Shown in pieces: positions 1-9,028 of a stretch of DNA of 64,000 nt; within the stretch, counting starts at the first letter, position 1, and every line of letters starts with the position of its first letter. A program made the translations under genes and the position numbers. The notes under the pieces were generated by a model, which was given only the letters and a program-made list of their open reading frames with translations, was not told where the DNA came from and did not search any database. The DNA is from Streptomyces chromofuscus (GTDB taxonomy: Bacteria > Actinomycetota > Actinomycetes > Streptomycetales > Streptomycetaceae). The DNA lies in NCBI RefSeq assembly GCF_015160875.1, contig NZ_CP063374.1, forward strand, positions 124,001-188,000. The letters are read 5' to 3'.

Positions 1-1650
1 CATTGTCGGGAACGTGAGTGTGTCGACGGTGTGACGTTTTCGGACGCGATCGTGCGGGGTCCACGCCTCGTAGGATCCCGTTCGCGTAAGCGCCCCACGC
101 TACGAGCAAACCTCTCGTACAACTGCGGTTCATAAAACCTTCGGAATAATCCGCCGCGGCGACCGAACCTGTCACTGATCCGGCTTGGCACAACTGAGCC
201 ATGTCGCAACGACGACACGGAAACGAGCAGCGATCGGTCGTGGGCCGAAACGGTTGGCACAAAAGAGCCAGAATTCGGCACTGACGTTCAATACGTGTGG
301 GGCGATTACATGGTCGGCCGAGCGCCTGCGTGGAGGACTGCGACTTCAACTCTTCCAGGCAGTCCGTGTTTCGAGGTCGTTCGCGATTCTGTCGGCTTCC
401 AGACGGGGTGGGCGGCGACGGTGACAGTCGAGCCGGCGCGGCTCGGCCCCGGAGGTCGCCGTACCGCTCGAGGTATGGGCCCCGAGATCGGTCAGCTAGT
501 TGAGTGTTAAACTAACTCCTCGACCTCGATTCGGTCTGCGCGCCCTGTCAAGGACAGGTGCGCGACGGACGGGTATCGAGCACACAGTGAAGCCGACCAC
601 ACGAGATGAAGATGATGCATCTGAGCAAGCTGCCGGGGCTCTCGTCGTACTCTTCGAGCACCCCCCAGCCGTACGTGGCCCTCGTCGATGACATCGCTGG
701 GCCGGCCCTGGGCACGGGACGTCACCGTGGGCCGTCGGCCCACGACGACTGGCCCGACTCTTGCGTGGGCGGTCGGCATCGCCGCCCCAAGGGTCCTGAT
801 ACAGGCGCAGGGTGGAGCGTCGAATCCGAGCCGACTGCAGGGAAGTTGCTGCTTGGCCCTTAACGGCCATGTGAATGCCGGACACCCGTGGGGCCGCGTA
901 CTTGTCCGCTTGCCTGCTCTCAGCGTCACACCCCGCCAAAAGAAAAGCGCGGACCGCTGACGCGATCGCGAGCGGTGAAGAGGGGAACGTGCGGGCTCGG
1001 CGGGGCCCACCCTGTGTGCTCTTCGGAGAGCAGAAAACCTCTCATGCTGCGCGACCTGTGACTCGCCTTCGCAAGGCTGTCTCCCTGGTCGGCACCGCCC
1101 CAGCAACGTCCGGGCTCGGCGCAGACCGTCCCGGCCATCCCATGGAGGTATACCCCGCCCGATTCTCCTCACGACGATCGGCTACTTCGCCGCGGCTGAC
1201 GACGCCGAAGTCGTGAGCGTCGAGGATCAGCCCCGGCGGGGCACACACTCGCCTCCGACTGACATGCGACGGCGATCGAAAGCAGCTCGGCTGGAATCGG
1301 CTGGACCTGTCCAGCCATACCACCTCGGGCGCGGGATTGAAGCGCCCACAAGCAGAGTCGGGTACGCCCTCGCACACTCCGAGGAGGCCCAGGCGAATGG
1401 ACATGTGACGGAGTAGGGGAATGTCACGCGAGACGGTCCCGGAACGCGGCGCGTTCGTACGACGAAGAGCTCTTTGTCGTCGTCGCCGAGACCGCCTCTT
1501 GTCGGCCGTGGGTCGAGCCGGGATGCCACCGATGCGGATCTGCACCTGACGGCACTGGCACCCCTGCACGTCAGCGAACTGCTCGACAGATCGACCGTGC
1601 TACCCGTCGGGCTCAGACGGCGGCGCCCGACGGCTGACCGGCTTGATCTC
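1..1650. other. No supported gene; possibly decayed DNA
   Basis: Several overlapping open frames occur on both strands, but none shows a recognisable domain, a convincing ribosome binding site or consistent third-position GC bias. The first 500 bases are less GC-rich than the rest of the window. A short perfect inverted repeat lies at 1299-1316 (arms GGCTGGAC and GTCCAGCC around CT); its role is unknown. The stretch borders a transposase scar, so it may be part of the same decayed region. Confidence 0.5.
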
Positions 1651-1654
1651 GCCC

Positions 1655-1905
1655 AGTAGACGAGCTTCCCGGCGTAGGCGGACTCGGCCCACACGATCGG
1701 GATTTCGGGGTGCATCAGGCGCAGGCGGAAGAGGACTTCCTTGCCGGCTGCGGCGTCGTGCAGGTCGGCGGGATGACCATCAACTCGCCCGGAAGCCTTG
1801 GCCCATGTCGCGGCGGATCCGCCCGGCGAGTTGGTCAGGAATCTGCCCGATGATCCCGGCCGCGGCCCAGCGAGCCATCAACCCCCAGACAATGCGCAAG
1901 GGCGG
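1655..1905 (-). pseudogene. IS5-family transposase remnant
   Basis: Read on the minus strand, about 1715-1790 gives a segment with HPADLHDAAAGKEVLFRLRL followed by MHPEIPIVWAESAYAGKL. This closely follows the catalytic-core segment of actinobacterial IS5-type DDE transposases (typical pattern TPADLHD..F.LRL..P....VWADSAYAG.L). Upstream, in another frame, LMARWAAAGII..IPDQLAGRIRRDMG resembles the region before the DSQSVKAA motif of the same family. The DSQSV part and the C-terminus are missing, so the gene has an internal deletion, a frameshift and a truncated end. No terminal inverted repeats were recognised. The family assignment is from memory of the motif. Confidence 0.6.
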
Positions 1906-2158
1906 GAAATCCGCAGATGGAGCCCGCCCCTTGCATCCGGTGTCCATGACATAGCGGATCGCCCGGCTGAGCTTGCGGCGTTACCGACTGTGGGTGCCGC
2001 GCACCTGGGGACACGGCGGCCTGGTTCCGATTCGACCGCGCGACGAACCTGGTGATCAGACAACCGTCGTAGCGGCCGAACACCCGCCTCGAACCTGCAC
2101 CGGCGCTCACTTCGCGTATCGGGCGTACCGATGATCCGACACTGTTGAGGCGCATGCG

Positions 2159-2948
2159 ATGAGCATCACCGACACCAACACCATGGACTGGAACCCCAAG
2201 GCCCTCTCGACGAGATCCTCTCCAACGACGAGGGGCGACCCGTCCTGTTCACCAACGCCCGCATCCTGACGATGGACCCGCTGATCGGGACCATGACCGG
2301 CGCCGATCTCCTGTTCGTCGGTTCCCTGCTCGTGGGTGTGGGCCCGGGCATCATCACCGTGGCGGAGGACGACAACGCCATCGTCGTCGACTGCACCGGC
2401 ATGACCCTTGCCCCCGCCGTCGTCGACACCGTCGCACTGGCCGGCGGCCGTGGCCGCCGCTCGGAGTATGTCGCCACCCTGACCCCGGGCAACATCACCG
2501 ACTTCCTGGTGGTGCCCGACGAGCTCGCCGCCGACGTGCCGAGCGCCCTGGCCACGCTCATGTACCGGCCGGAGCAGGTGCGCTCACTCGTCGCGGCCGG
2601 CCGGCCGGTCCTGTGGGCCGGTACCGACGTGCCCGGCCGGGCCACCGCTCCGGAGTCGGGCATCCCGGCAGCCGAGGACCCGACCGGCAGCCCGCGGGCC
2701 GGCATCTGGATCGACAAGACCGACTTCCTGCACCAGGAGCTCACCGCCGATGGCCGCTACGACCGACCCGGGGCGGGCGCCCGCACGCCTATCAGGGCCG
2801 GTACTGGATTGACGGCGACCGCATCGACTATCTGGACGACCTCGGCTTCCGGGCCTACGGAGAGTTCCAGGGCGACGAGTTGCACCACGCGGGTTACGTC
2901 ATGAAGCTCGGCCGACCTCTCCGCCGGTCGGCGCATCAAAGGTCCTGA
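2159..2948 (+). pseudogene. Frameshifted amidohydrolase-like/Atu4866-domain protein
   Basis: Three pieces in different frames make one protein. The ATG at 2159 opens MSITDTNTMDWNPKAL, then the reading moves near 2207 to the frame with FTNARILTMDPLIGTMTGAD, typical of the N-terminal beta-sandwich of amidohydrolases, and LTPGNITDFLVVPDELA, typical of their C-terminal sandwich. The metal-binding barrel between them is absent, although a short version of this kind may exist as a family. Near 2765 the frame shifts again into HAYQGRYWIDGDRIDYLDDL and YGEFQGDELHHAGYVMKL, which matches the small Atu4866-type domain. Two frameshifts argue for a dead gene, or for assembly errors. The role of the family is not known to me. 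Confidence 0.6.
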
Positions 2949-3192
2949 GCCGGGGTGCGCGATACCTGGAGAAACCGCGGCCTGATTGCCGCAGCGGGCG
3001 CGGCCGAGGCGGGTGTTTCAACGGCTGCGTCAGTTCCGGGGGAAGGGGCGATGACAGCATGCCGCCGGCAGACCCGACCTGGTAGGAGTTTTGCCGGGGC
3101 CGCCCGAGCGGATGGCCGGGGAGGCCGGCCGGGGCGCGTGACCTCCGGCCGGCGTCACCGACGGGACCTCGCGGACTGCGGGCCCGCTGCCG

Positions 3193-4029
3193 TCAGCCCT
3201 TCACCGCACCCGAGGTGAGGCCCTGGACGATGTGGCGGCTGGCGAAGGCGAACAGGATCATCGTGGGCGCGATGGTGAGCACGGCCGCCGCCGACATCGA
3301 CCCCCAGTCGATGTTGAAACTGGAGATGAAGCCGTTCAGGGCCGTCGGCACCGTCTTGGTGCCGTCGCTGTTCATCAGCGTCACCGACAGGAACAGCTCG
3401 TTCCAGCAGTTGACGAAGTTGAAGATGAACGCGGCCACAATCCCGGGGCGCATCACCGGCAGGAGCACCCGCACCAGCGCCCCGAACCGGGACAGTCCGT
3501 CGATCATCGCGGCCTCTTCGAGGGCGTCCGGGACGTTCTCGAAGAAGCCGCGCAGCATCACCGTGCAGAACGGCACGCACACCGCGATGTAGACCAGGAC
3601 GAGCCCGAGGCGGTTGTCGACCAGGCGCAGATCGGTCATGAGCAGGTACAACGGTCCCAGCGCGATGAAGGACGGGATCATCTGGGTGACGAGGGCCGCC
3701 ATCAGCAGCGCGGACTTGGTGCGGAACTCGAAGCGCGCCAGCACGTACGCCGACAGCGTGGAGATCGCCGTGGCCACCGCGCCCGCGACGGTCGCGACGA
3801 CCAGGCTGTTGACGAGGTACGTCCCGAAGTCGGCCTTCCCGAACAGCCCCCGGTAGTTCTCCAGCGAGAACCGCTCGGGCCAGTAGGCGATCGGGAAGGA
3901 GAAGATGTCGCCGGGCGCCTTCAGCGACGTGACGGCGATCCAGTAGAGGGGGAAGACGGAGAAGAGGAGCCACAGGCCCAGGAACGTGAACTTGGTGGCC
4001 CGCCCGGCCGTCGTTTCCTTGCCGATCAT
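3193..4029 (-). CDS. ABC sugar transporter permease, MalG type
   Basis: This is an inner-membrane permease of a carbohydrate importer (MalG/BPD-transport-2 family), about 278 residues, with six predicted membrane segments starting with FLGLWLLFSVFPLYWIAVTS. The EAA loop that docks the ATPase is visible as DALEEAAMIDGLSRFGALVRVLLP. The ATG at 4029 overlaps the TGA of the upstream permease (ATGA, 4026-4029), so the two are translationally coupled. Without an ATPase gene nearby, the transporter probably uses a shared MsiK-like ATPase, as most Streptomyces sugar importers do. The sugar cannot be told from sequence. Confidence 0.93.
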   Translation of the reverse strand: MIGKETTAGRATKFTFLGLWLLFSVFPLYWIAVTSLKAPGDIFSFPIAYWPERFSLENYRGLFGKADFGTYLVNSLVVATVAGAVATAISTLSAYVLARFEFRTKSALLMAALVTQMIPSFIALGPLYLLMTDLRLVDNRLGLVLVYIAVCVPFCTVMLRGFFENVPDALEEAAMIDGLSRFGALVRVLLPVMRPGIVAAFIFNFVNCWNELFLSVTLMNSDGTKTVPTALNGFISSFNIDWGSMSAAAVLTIAPTMILFAFASRHIVQGLTSGAVKG

Positions 4030-5072
4030 GCCCACACCCCTCGTTCTCCGGCGCCCCGCCGGCCCGCGCCCCGGCCGCCGGTGGCCTGCCTCTCACGCGT
4101 GGCCAGCAGGAAGAACACCGCGAACACCAGCAGGACCGCGACCACCAGCAGGCCCAGCGCGGACGCCTTGCCGTAGTCGCCCTGCTGCGTAATCTTGATC
4201 ATCCAGGTCGTCACGATGTGCGTCTCGTCGTTCGGCCCGCCCCCGGTCATGCCGAAAATCAGGTCGGGGAAGTTGAAGATCCAGATGACCCGCAGCAGCA
4301 CGGTGAGCGCCAGCGTGGTGCGGATGTACGGGATGGTGACCTGGAACAGCGTGCGCGCCTTGCCTGCGCCGTCCAGCGCGGCCGCTTCGTACAGCTCGTC
4401 GGGGACCGACTGCAGCGCGGCCAGGATCATGATCGCGAAGAAGGTGACGCCGTACCAGACGTTGGCGATCAGCACGGAGACCATCGCCGTTCGCGGGTCG
4501 GCCAGCCAGGCGATCGGCTCGTCGATCAGCCCGGTCCGCTGCAGCACGTCGTTGACGACGCCGAACTCGCTGTTGAACAGCCAGCGGAACAGGATGCCGA
4601 TGAGGAATCCGGAGATCGCCCAGGGGAAGAAGATCAGCGCCTGGTAGAGGCCGCGGAAGCGGAACCGGCGGCGCAGCCACAACGCGATCGCGAACCCGAT
4701 CACCAGCTGAGGCACGATCGAACCGGCCACCCAGAGCAGGGTGTTGCCGGCCACCGTGCCCCAGGCGGGGTCGGTGAAGACGTCACGGAAGTTCTTCAGT
4801 CCCACCCACGAGGTGTCGGTCAGGTCCGACAGGTTCCAGTTCCGGAAGGCCATCTGACTTCCGGCGATCATCGGGTAGTACGTGAAGATCGCCACGAAGA
4901 CCGCGGCCGGTGCCATGAACGCGGCGACGATCAGACCGCGCCGGGTGGTGAACTCCCGCCTGCGGCGGCCCCCCGCCGCACCTGGGCGACGCGGGGCGCC
5001 GCCCGAGCCGGAGGGGGGCGCCGACGACTTCAAGGGGGCGGTGGCCGGGGATCCGGTGGAAGCGGCGGGCAT
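4026..5072 (-). CDS. ABC sugar transporter permease, MalF type
   Basis: Inner-membrane permease of 348 residues, partner of the MalG-type protein. The N-terminus is a Pro/Ala/Gly-rich cytoplasmic stretch of about 45 residues, followed by membrane segments beginning with GLIVAAFMAPAAVFVAIFTY and an EAA loop (DELYEAAALDGAGKARTLFQ). The ATG at 5072 is taken because it follows the solute-binding-protein stop (5075-5077) by two bases and keeps the normal family length; the same frame runs open far upstream only as a shadow of the binding-protein gene. Second-to-last gene of the importer operon. Confidence 0.92.
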   Translation of the reverse strand: MPAASTGSPATAPLKSSAPPSGSGGAPRRPGAAGGRRRREFTTRRGLIVAAFMAPAAVFVAIFTYYPMIAGSQMAFRNWNLSDLTDTSWVGLKNFRDVFTDPAWGTVAGNTLLWVAGSIVPQLVIGFAIALWLRRRFRFRGLYQALIFFPWAISGFLIGILFRWLFNSEFGVVNDVLQRTGLIDEPIAWLADPRTAMVSVLIANVWYGVTFFAIMILAALQSVPDELYEAAALDGAGKARTLFQVTIPYIRTTLALTVLLRVIWIFNFPDLIFGMTGGGPNDETHIVTTWMIKITQQGDYGKASALGLLVVAVLLVFAVFFLLATRERQATGGRGAGRRGAGERGVWA

Positions 5073-5074
5073 GG

Positions 5075-6370
5075 CTACTTCTTCCACTTCTCGGTCCAGT
5101 AGGCGTCCCAGCCCGCGAGCAGGTCCTTCGGCGAGAGCTTGCCGAGGACCATCCTCTGCACGTCCTTGTCGGCCCGCTGTTGCCACTCGGCCCACCAGGC
5201 GACGCCGCGCGGCTGGGTGACCACCTGGTATGTGTCCGGGTTCTCCGTCATCGTGACGTAGCTGGCCCACGGGCCCGTCCGGTAGAAGTCGTCCTCGGTG
5301 GCCGACTTGAGGATGGGCACCAGGCTGTTCTTCTTGGTGAAGGCCGCCGACGCCTTCCCCTCGGAGAGGAACTCGACCAGCTTCACGGCCTCGGCCTTGT
5401 GCTTGCTGTCCTTCGCTACGCCCCACCCGGCGGTGGCCAGGGGCTGCACGGTCTTGCCGCTCGGTCCCGCCGGAAGCGGTGCCGTGGTCCACTGGCCCGG
5501 CTCGATCGCCTTCGACGCGGAGACCGTGGCGATCACCTCGGGGTCCTGGAGCAGGAACGCGGTGGAGCCGTTGGAGAAGCCCTCGACCATCTCCGGGTAG
5601 CCCCAGGCCACGGACGACTTGGGCGACGCCCGCTGGAACAGCTTCAGGTAGGTCTCCATCGCGTCGAGCGCCTCGGACGCGGAGAAGATCGTGCTGCCGT
5701 CCTTCAGCAGGTAGCCGTTGGCCGGGTCGATCCGGTCGGCGACGTACGCCTCGATGGCGGCGGTGGCGTTGCTGTGCGCGTTGGCCCCGCCCCGGAAGGC
5801 GTAGCCGTACCGGCGCTCGGCCGGGTCGTGGATGGCGGACGCCTGCTCCAGCAGTTCCTCCCAGGTGGCCGGCGGTTTGTCGAAGCCGGCCTTCTCGATG
5901 AGGTCGGTGCGGTGGAAGAGGCTCAGCCCGTAGAAGCCGTAGGGGACGAAGTACGTCCTGCCCTCGCCGTCCTCGGAGGCCTCGACGGCGTTGTCGGTCA
6001 GTGCCTGTCGGCCCTTCCAATCGGCGAGGTCCTTCTTCATGTCGTACAGCCAGCCGTTGTTCGACCACGGGCCGACCGTGATGTCCCTTACCTCCAGGAC
6101 GTCCACGCCGCTGCCGGACTGGAGCATCTGCTGGATCTTCTGGTCCGCCTGCTCGGTGGGCGGGGAGACGAGGTTGACCCTGATCTTCGGGTTCTGCCGC
6201 TCGAAGTCGGCTATCAGCTCCTCGATCAGGTCGGTGCGGGCCGGGTTGGTCAGGCTCTCGACCATGCTCAGGGTGACCGTCCCGCTCTCACCGGGGCTCA
6301 TGGTGGAACAGCCGGTCAGGACCATCGCGGCGGCCGTGCCCAGTGCGAGAGCTGCCGTCCTTCTTCTCAT
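5075..6370 (-). CDS. ABC transporter sugar-binding lipoprotein
   Basis: Extracellular solute-binding protein (family 1) of 431 residues that would capture the sugar and deliver it to the MalFG pair. It begins MRRRTAALALGTAAAMVLTG followed by Cys21, a lipoprotein signal with lipobox LTGC, so it should be lipid-anchored outside the membrane. Family signs include FERQNPKIRVNLVSP near the N-terminus, the hinge region FVPYGFYGLSLFHRTDLIEK, and PLATAGWGVAKDSKHKAEAV in the second lobe. It lies directly upstream of the two permeases and about 55 bases after the aminotransferase gene. The ligand is not predictable; the neighbouring PLP enzyme hints at an amino-sugar or other amine-containing substrate, but this is inference. 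Confidence 0.94.
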   Translation of the reverse strand: MRRRTAALALGTAAAMVLTGCSTMSPGESGTVTLSMVESLTNPARTDLIEELIADFERQNPKIRVNLVSPPTEQADQKIQQMLQSGSGVDVLEVRDITVGPWSNNGWLYDMKKDLADWKGRQALTDNAVEASEDGEGRTYFVPYGFYGLSLFHRTDLIEKAGFDKPPATWEELLEQASAIHDPAERRYGYAFRGGANAHSNATAAIEAYVADRIDPANGYLLKDGSTIFSASEALDAMETYLKLFQRASPKSSVAWGYPEMVEGFSNGSTAFLLQDPEVIATVSASKAIEPGQWTTAPLPAGPSGKTVQPLATAGWGVAKDSKHKAEAVKLVEFLSEGKASAAFTKKNSLVPILKSATEDDFYRTGPWASYVTMTENPDTYQVVTQPRGVAWWAEWQQRADKDVQRMVLGKLSPKDLLAGWDAYWTEKWKK

Positions 6371-6425
6371 CGTGCTGACCTCTTCCTTGCTCGTGCAGGG
6401 TTCGCGGGGGCGGGCTGTGGGGCCG

Positions 6426-7664
6426 CTAGGAGGCGCGGCTCTCGCGGGCCGCGTGGGCCCACTCGCCGAGGACGGGAACGCAGCGCTCGGCGAAGTACTC
6501 GTAGTCCTCGGCGGTGTTGTAGACGTGGGCGGACAGCCGCAGATAGCCGACGCCGCCGAAGCTGGTGAAGGCCGCCTCCACCCCCAGCTCCCCGGCGGCC
6601 CGGTCGCGCAGCGCGTCGGCCGCGACCCGGGTGTCGGCCAGGCCGTCCGGCAGCCGCACCAGCCGCATCCCGGGGACGGGCATGCCGACGTCCACCCGGG
6701 CGTCCGCGCCGGTCAGGTCGGCGAGCGCGGCGCCCACGACGCGCTCGGCGTAATCGGCCAGGTCGTCCATGTAGCGGCGGGCGGTGGACCAGCCCCAGGT
6801 GCTGCCGATGAAGTCGAGCGCGGTCGCCGCGGCCAGTTGGGCGGTGGCGTCCACGGTGCCCTGCTGGTCGAAGCGGTCGGGGTAGGGGTCAGTGGCGCCC
6901 CAGGAGTCGATCAGCGGGTACAGGCCGTCCCGCAGCGGCCCGCGGGCCACCAGGGCGGCGGTACCGCGCGGCGCGCAGCCCCACTTGTGCAGGTTGCCCG
7001 TCCAGAAGTCGCACGTCAGCCCGTCGAGCGGGGAGGCGACCAGACCGGGCGCGTGGGCGCCGTCCACGAGCAGCGGGATACCGCGGCGCCGCGTCTCCGC
7101 GCCGATCAGCTCCACCGGCATCCTGCGGGCGGTGGCCGAGGTGATCTGGTCGACGACGACGAGGCCGGTGGCGTCGCTCAGTTCGGCGGCCACGGCCTCG
7201 TACGCCTGTTCCGCACCGGCGTCCAGCGGCACTCTGGCGGTGCGGACCCGGCCGCCCCAGCGGCGAGCCAGACGTTCGGCGCCCATGGTCACGGCGCCGT
7301 AACCGTGGTCGGTGACGACGATCTCCCCGCCGTCGCGGGCGGGCAGCCCTGCGTAGACCACGCTCACGCCGGCGCTGGCGTTGGGTACCAGGGCGAGGTC
7401 GTCCGGGTCCACGCCGAGGAAGGATGCGAGGTCGACGCGGGCCGCCGCGAGCCGCCGCGGCAGCTCGGGGAACCACACCACCGGTGCGCTCTCCATCTCC
7501 GCGCGCAGCTCGAGCTGTCGCTCCTGGGCCACCCGTGGGACGGCTCCGAACGAGCCGTGGTTCAGGTGCCGCAGGGCGGGGTTCAGCGACCACGCCCGCG
7601 CCGCCGGCTCGCCGTCGGCCAGCAGCAGGGGGCGGGGTGCGGTAGTGACCTCGGTGTCGCTCAC
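6426..7664 (-). CDS. Class V PLP-dependent aminotransferase
   Basis: Predicted cytoplasmic enzyme of 412 residues in the class V aminotransferase/isopenicillin N epimerase-like family. The N-terminal LRHLNHGSFGAVPR is the usual opening motif, LVDGAHAPGLV carries the Asp that holds the pyridine nitrogen, and FWTGNLHKWGCAPRGTAAL carries the Schiff-base lysine. The GTG at 7664 is chosen because GGGAG lies four bases before it; a TTG at 7679 in the same frame is the alternative. It is the promoter-proximal gene of the importer operon and faces the GntR regulator. The substrate is unknown; co-transcription with a sugar importer suggests it handles an imported compound. Confidence 0.9.
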   Translation of the reverse strand: MSDTEVTTAPRPLLLADGEPAARAWSLNPALRHLNHGSFGAVPRVAQERQLELRAEMESAPVVWFPELPRRLAAARVDLASFLGVDPDDLALVPNASAGVSVVYAGLPARDGGEIVVTDHGYGAVTMGAERLARRWGGRVRTARVPLDAGAEQAYEAVAAELSDATGLVVVDQITSATARRMPVELIGAETRRRGIPLLVDGAHAPGLVASPLDGLTCDFWTGNLHKWGCAPRGTAALVARGPLRDGLYPLIDSWGATDPYPDRFDQQGTVDATAQLAAATALDFIGSTWGWSTARRYMDDLADYAERVVGAALADLTGADARVDVGMPVPGMRLVRLPDGLADTRVAADALRDRAAGELGVEAAFTSFGGVGYLRLSAHVYNTAEDYEYFAERCVPVLGEWAHAARESRAS

Positions 7665-7760
7665 ATGACTCCCATCCAAGTCCGGGCAATGCTGGGCGAC
7701 GTCCCCGGGGAGCGGGTGACGTCAGATCTTCGCGTCAAGACGTATGATGACTCGGGATGG

Positions 7761-7770
7761 TGGCATGCCA
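7761..7770. promoter_or_regulatory. Candidate operator palindrome TGGCATGCCA
   Basis: A perfect 10-bp palindrome lies in the 245-bp divergent region between the aminotransferase start and the GntR gene, close to a possible -10 box TATGAT at 7743-7748. GntR/FadR regulators commonly bind short palindromes of this type (TGGT...ACCA-like). Binding by the adjacent regulator is inference. Confidence 0.3.
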
Positions 7771-7909
7771 TTTCCAGCCATGACAAGACCCCTGCAGCGA
7801 GAGATGTTGGATGACTTCCAGCTGATACGCGAAAGACATCTGATCTCTCGGCTCGCTACAGTGCACCGAGGGCAGGCGGCGCCGCCGGTCCGTGATGGGG
7901 AGGCATCGG

Positions 7910-8611
7910 ATGTCCGCAGTCGACAGGGCGTTTCACGGCCTACGGCACATGATCGCGACGGGGCGTCTGGGCGCCGGGGAACGCATCCCGCCGGAGGCGG
8001 ACCTCTGCGAGGAACTGGGCGTCTCGCGCGGCTCGTTGCGGGAGGCCGTGCGCATGCTGGCGGCGCTGGGCGTGATCGAACCACGGCACGGCTCCGGCAC
8101 CTACGTCTCCCAGCTCAGGCCCGAGGACCTCATCGGCAGCCTCTCGCTGACCCTCCAGCTCCTGCCGCTGCCCGGCCTGCTGGAGCTCTACGAGATCCGG
8201 CGGGTACTGGAGGCCCACGTCGCGGCCAAGGCCGCCGCCCGCGCGACCCCGGAGACGATCCGGACCCTGTTCTCCCTCATCGAGGCCATGGAGGCCACCG
8301 AGGACCCCACCGAGGCCTCGGAACTCGACCACCGCTTCCACGCCGAGATCGCCCGGGCGGGCGGCAACCCCACCCTCGCCTCGCTGCTCGCCGTCTTCCG
8401 GGCCCGCTCCCGCAAGTACCAGGTCTTCACCCTGCCCGAGGGCCCGGAGCTGCGGCGCAGGAGCGACGCGGACCACCGCGTGCTGGCCACCGCGATCGCC
8501 GACCGCGACCCGGGCGCCGCGGCGGGCGCGGCCGAGGCCCATGTCGCCCAGACCGAACGCTGGTTGCGCGCGCTGATGCCTCCGGTGGAGGAGGACGACA
8601 CCACCGGCTGA
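7910..8611 (+). CDS. GntR-family regulator, FadR (FCD) type
   Basis: DNA-binding repressor of 233 residues. The N-terminal winged helix reads IATGRLGAGERIPPEADLCE then LGVSRGSLREAVRMLAALGV and PRHGSGTYV, the standard GntR pattern. The C-terminal FCD ligand domain has ELYEIRRVLEAHVAAKAA and ELDHRFHAEIARAGGNPTL, including the Asp and His positions that hold a metal in this family. The ATG at 7910 is preferred over 7892 and 7895 because GGGGAGG sits six bases before it. It is transcribed away from the aminotransferase/importer operon and is the likely local regulator of that operon. Confidence 0.92.
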   Translation: MSAVDRAFHGLRHMIATGRLGAGERIPPEADLCEELGVSRGSLREAVRMLAALGVIEPRHGSGTYVSQLRPEDLIGSLSLTLQLLPLPGLLELYEIRRVLEAHVAAKAAARATPETIRTLFSLIEAMEATEDPTEASELDHRFHAEIARAGGNPTLASLLAVFRARSRKYQVFTLPEGPELRRRSDADHRVLATAIADRDPGAAAGAAEAHVAQTERWLRALMPPVEEDDTTG

Positions 8612-9028
8612 CGGGGTCGTCCCCACCTTTTTGTGCGTCTTGGCAGCACCCCCGCCCTGCGGCGAACCTCAAGACCGTGTACCGGTTCTGGACCAGATCG
8701 GGAACCCGCCGGTGAGCGGTCGACTTCGCCGGCCGGGCGTAGAGCCGCGGCGCGTACCACGGTCTCGGGACGCCGTCCGCCGGGCAGCTCAGCGTGCGGC
8801 GTGCGCCGACCCCTGTCGCTCCGCCCACCAGTTCATCCGCGCTTAGGTGGCTGAGGAACTGTGGCGAGAGTCCGCCCCACGGGGAGAGGACGGAGGAACT
8901 CCCGCCGGATGCCCGCGCACTACTGGACCGAGCGTGACGCGCTGGGTGGGTGCGTGGTCGTAGGTAACCTCGGCCAACGTGTCGCGGCGGTTCGCCTGCG
9001 GGGCCGGTTGCGGGCGCGAAAGGTGCGC
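8612..9028. other. Intergenic, no gene seen
   Basis: Only short frames without recognisable content are present. Just after the GntR stop there is a weak hairpin (GGGG-TCGT-CCCC) followed by ACCTTTTT at 8613-8631, which could end transcription of the regulator. The rest lies between convergent genes and looks non-coding. Confidence 0.4.

Noticed and set aside
1..120. A replicon end (telomere) at the left edge.
   Set aside because: No set of stacked GC-rich palindromes typical of Streptomyces telomeres was seen.
4026..6068. A 680-residue fused protein including the MalF permease and the upstream frame.
   Set aside because: The N-terminal 330 residues are an out-of-frame shadow of the binding lipoprotein; the permease start at 5072 gives the normal family length.
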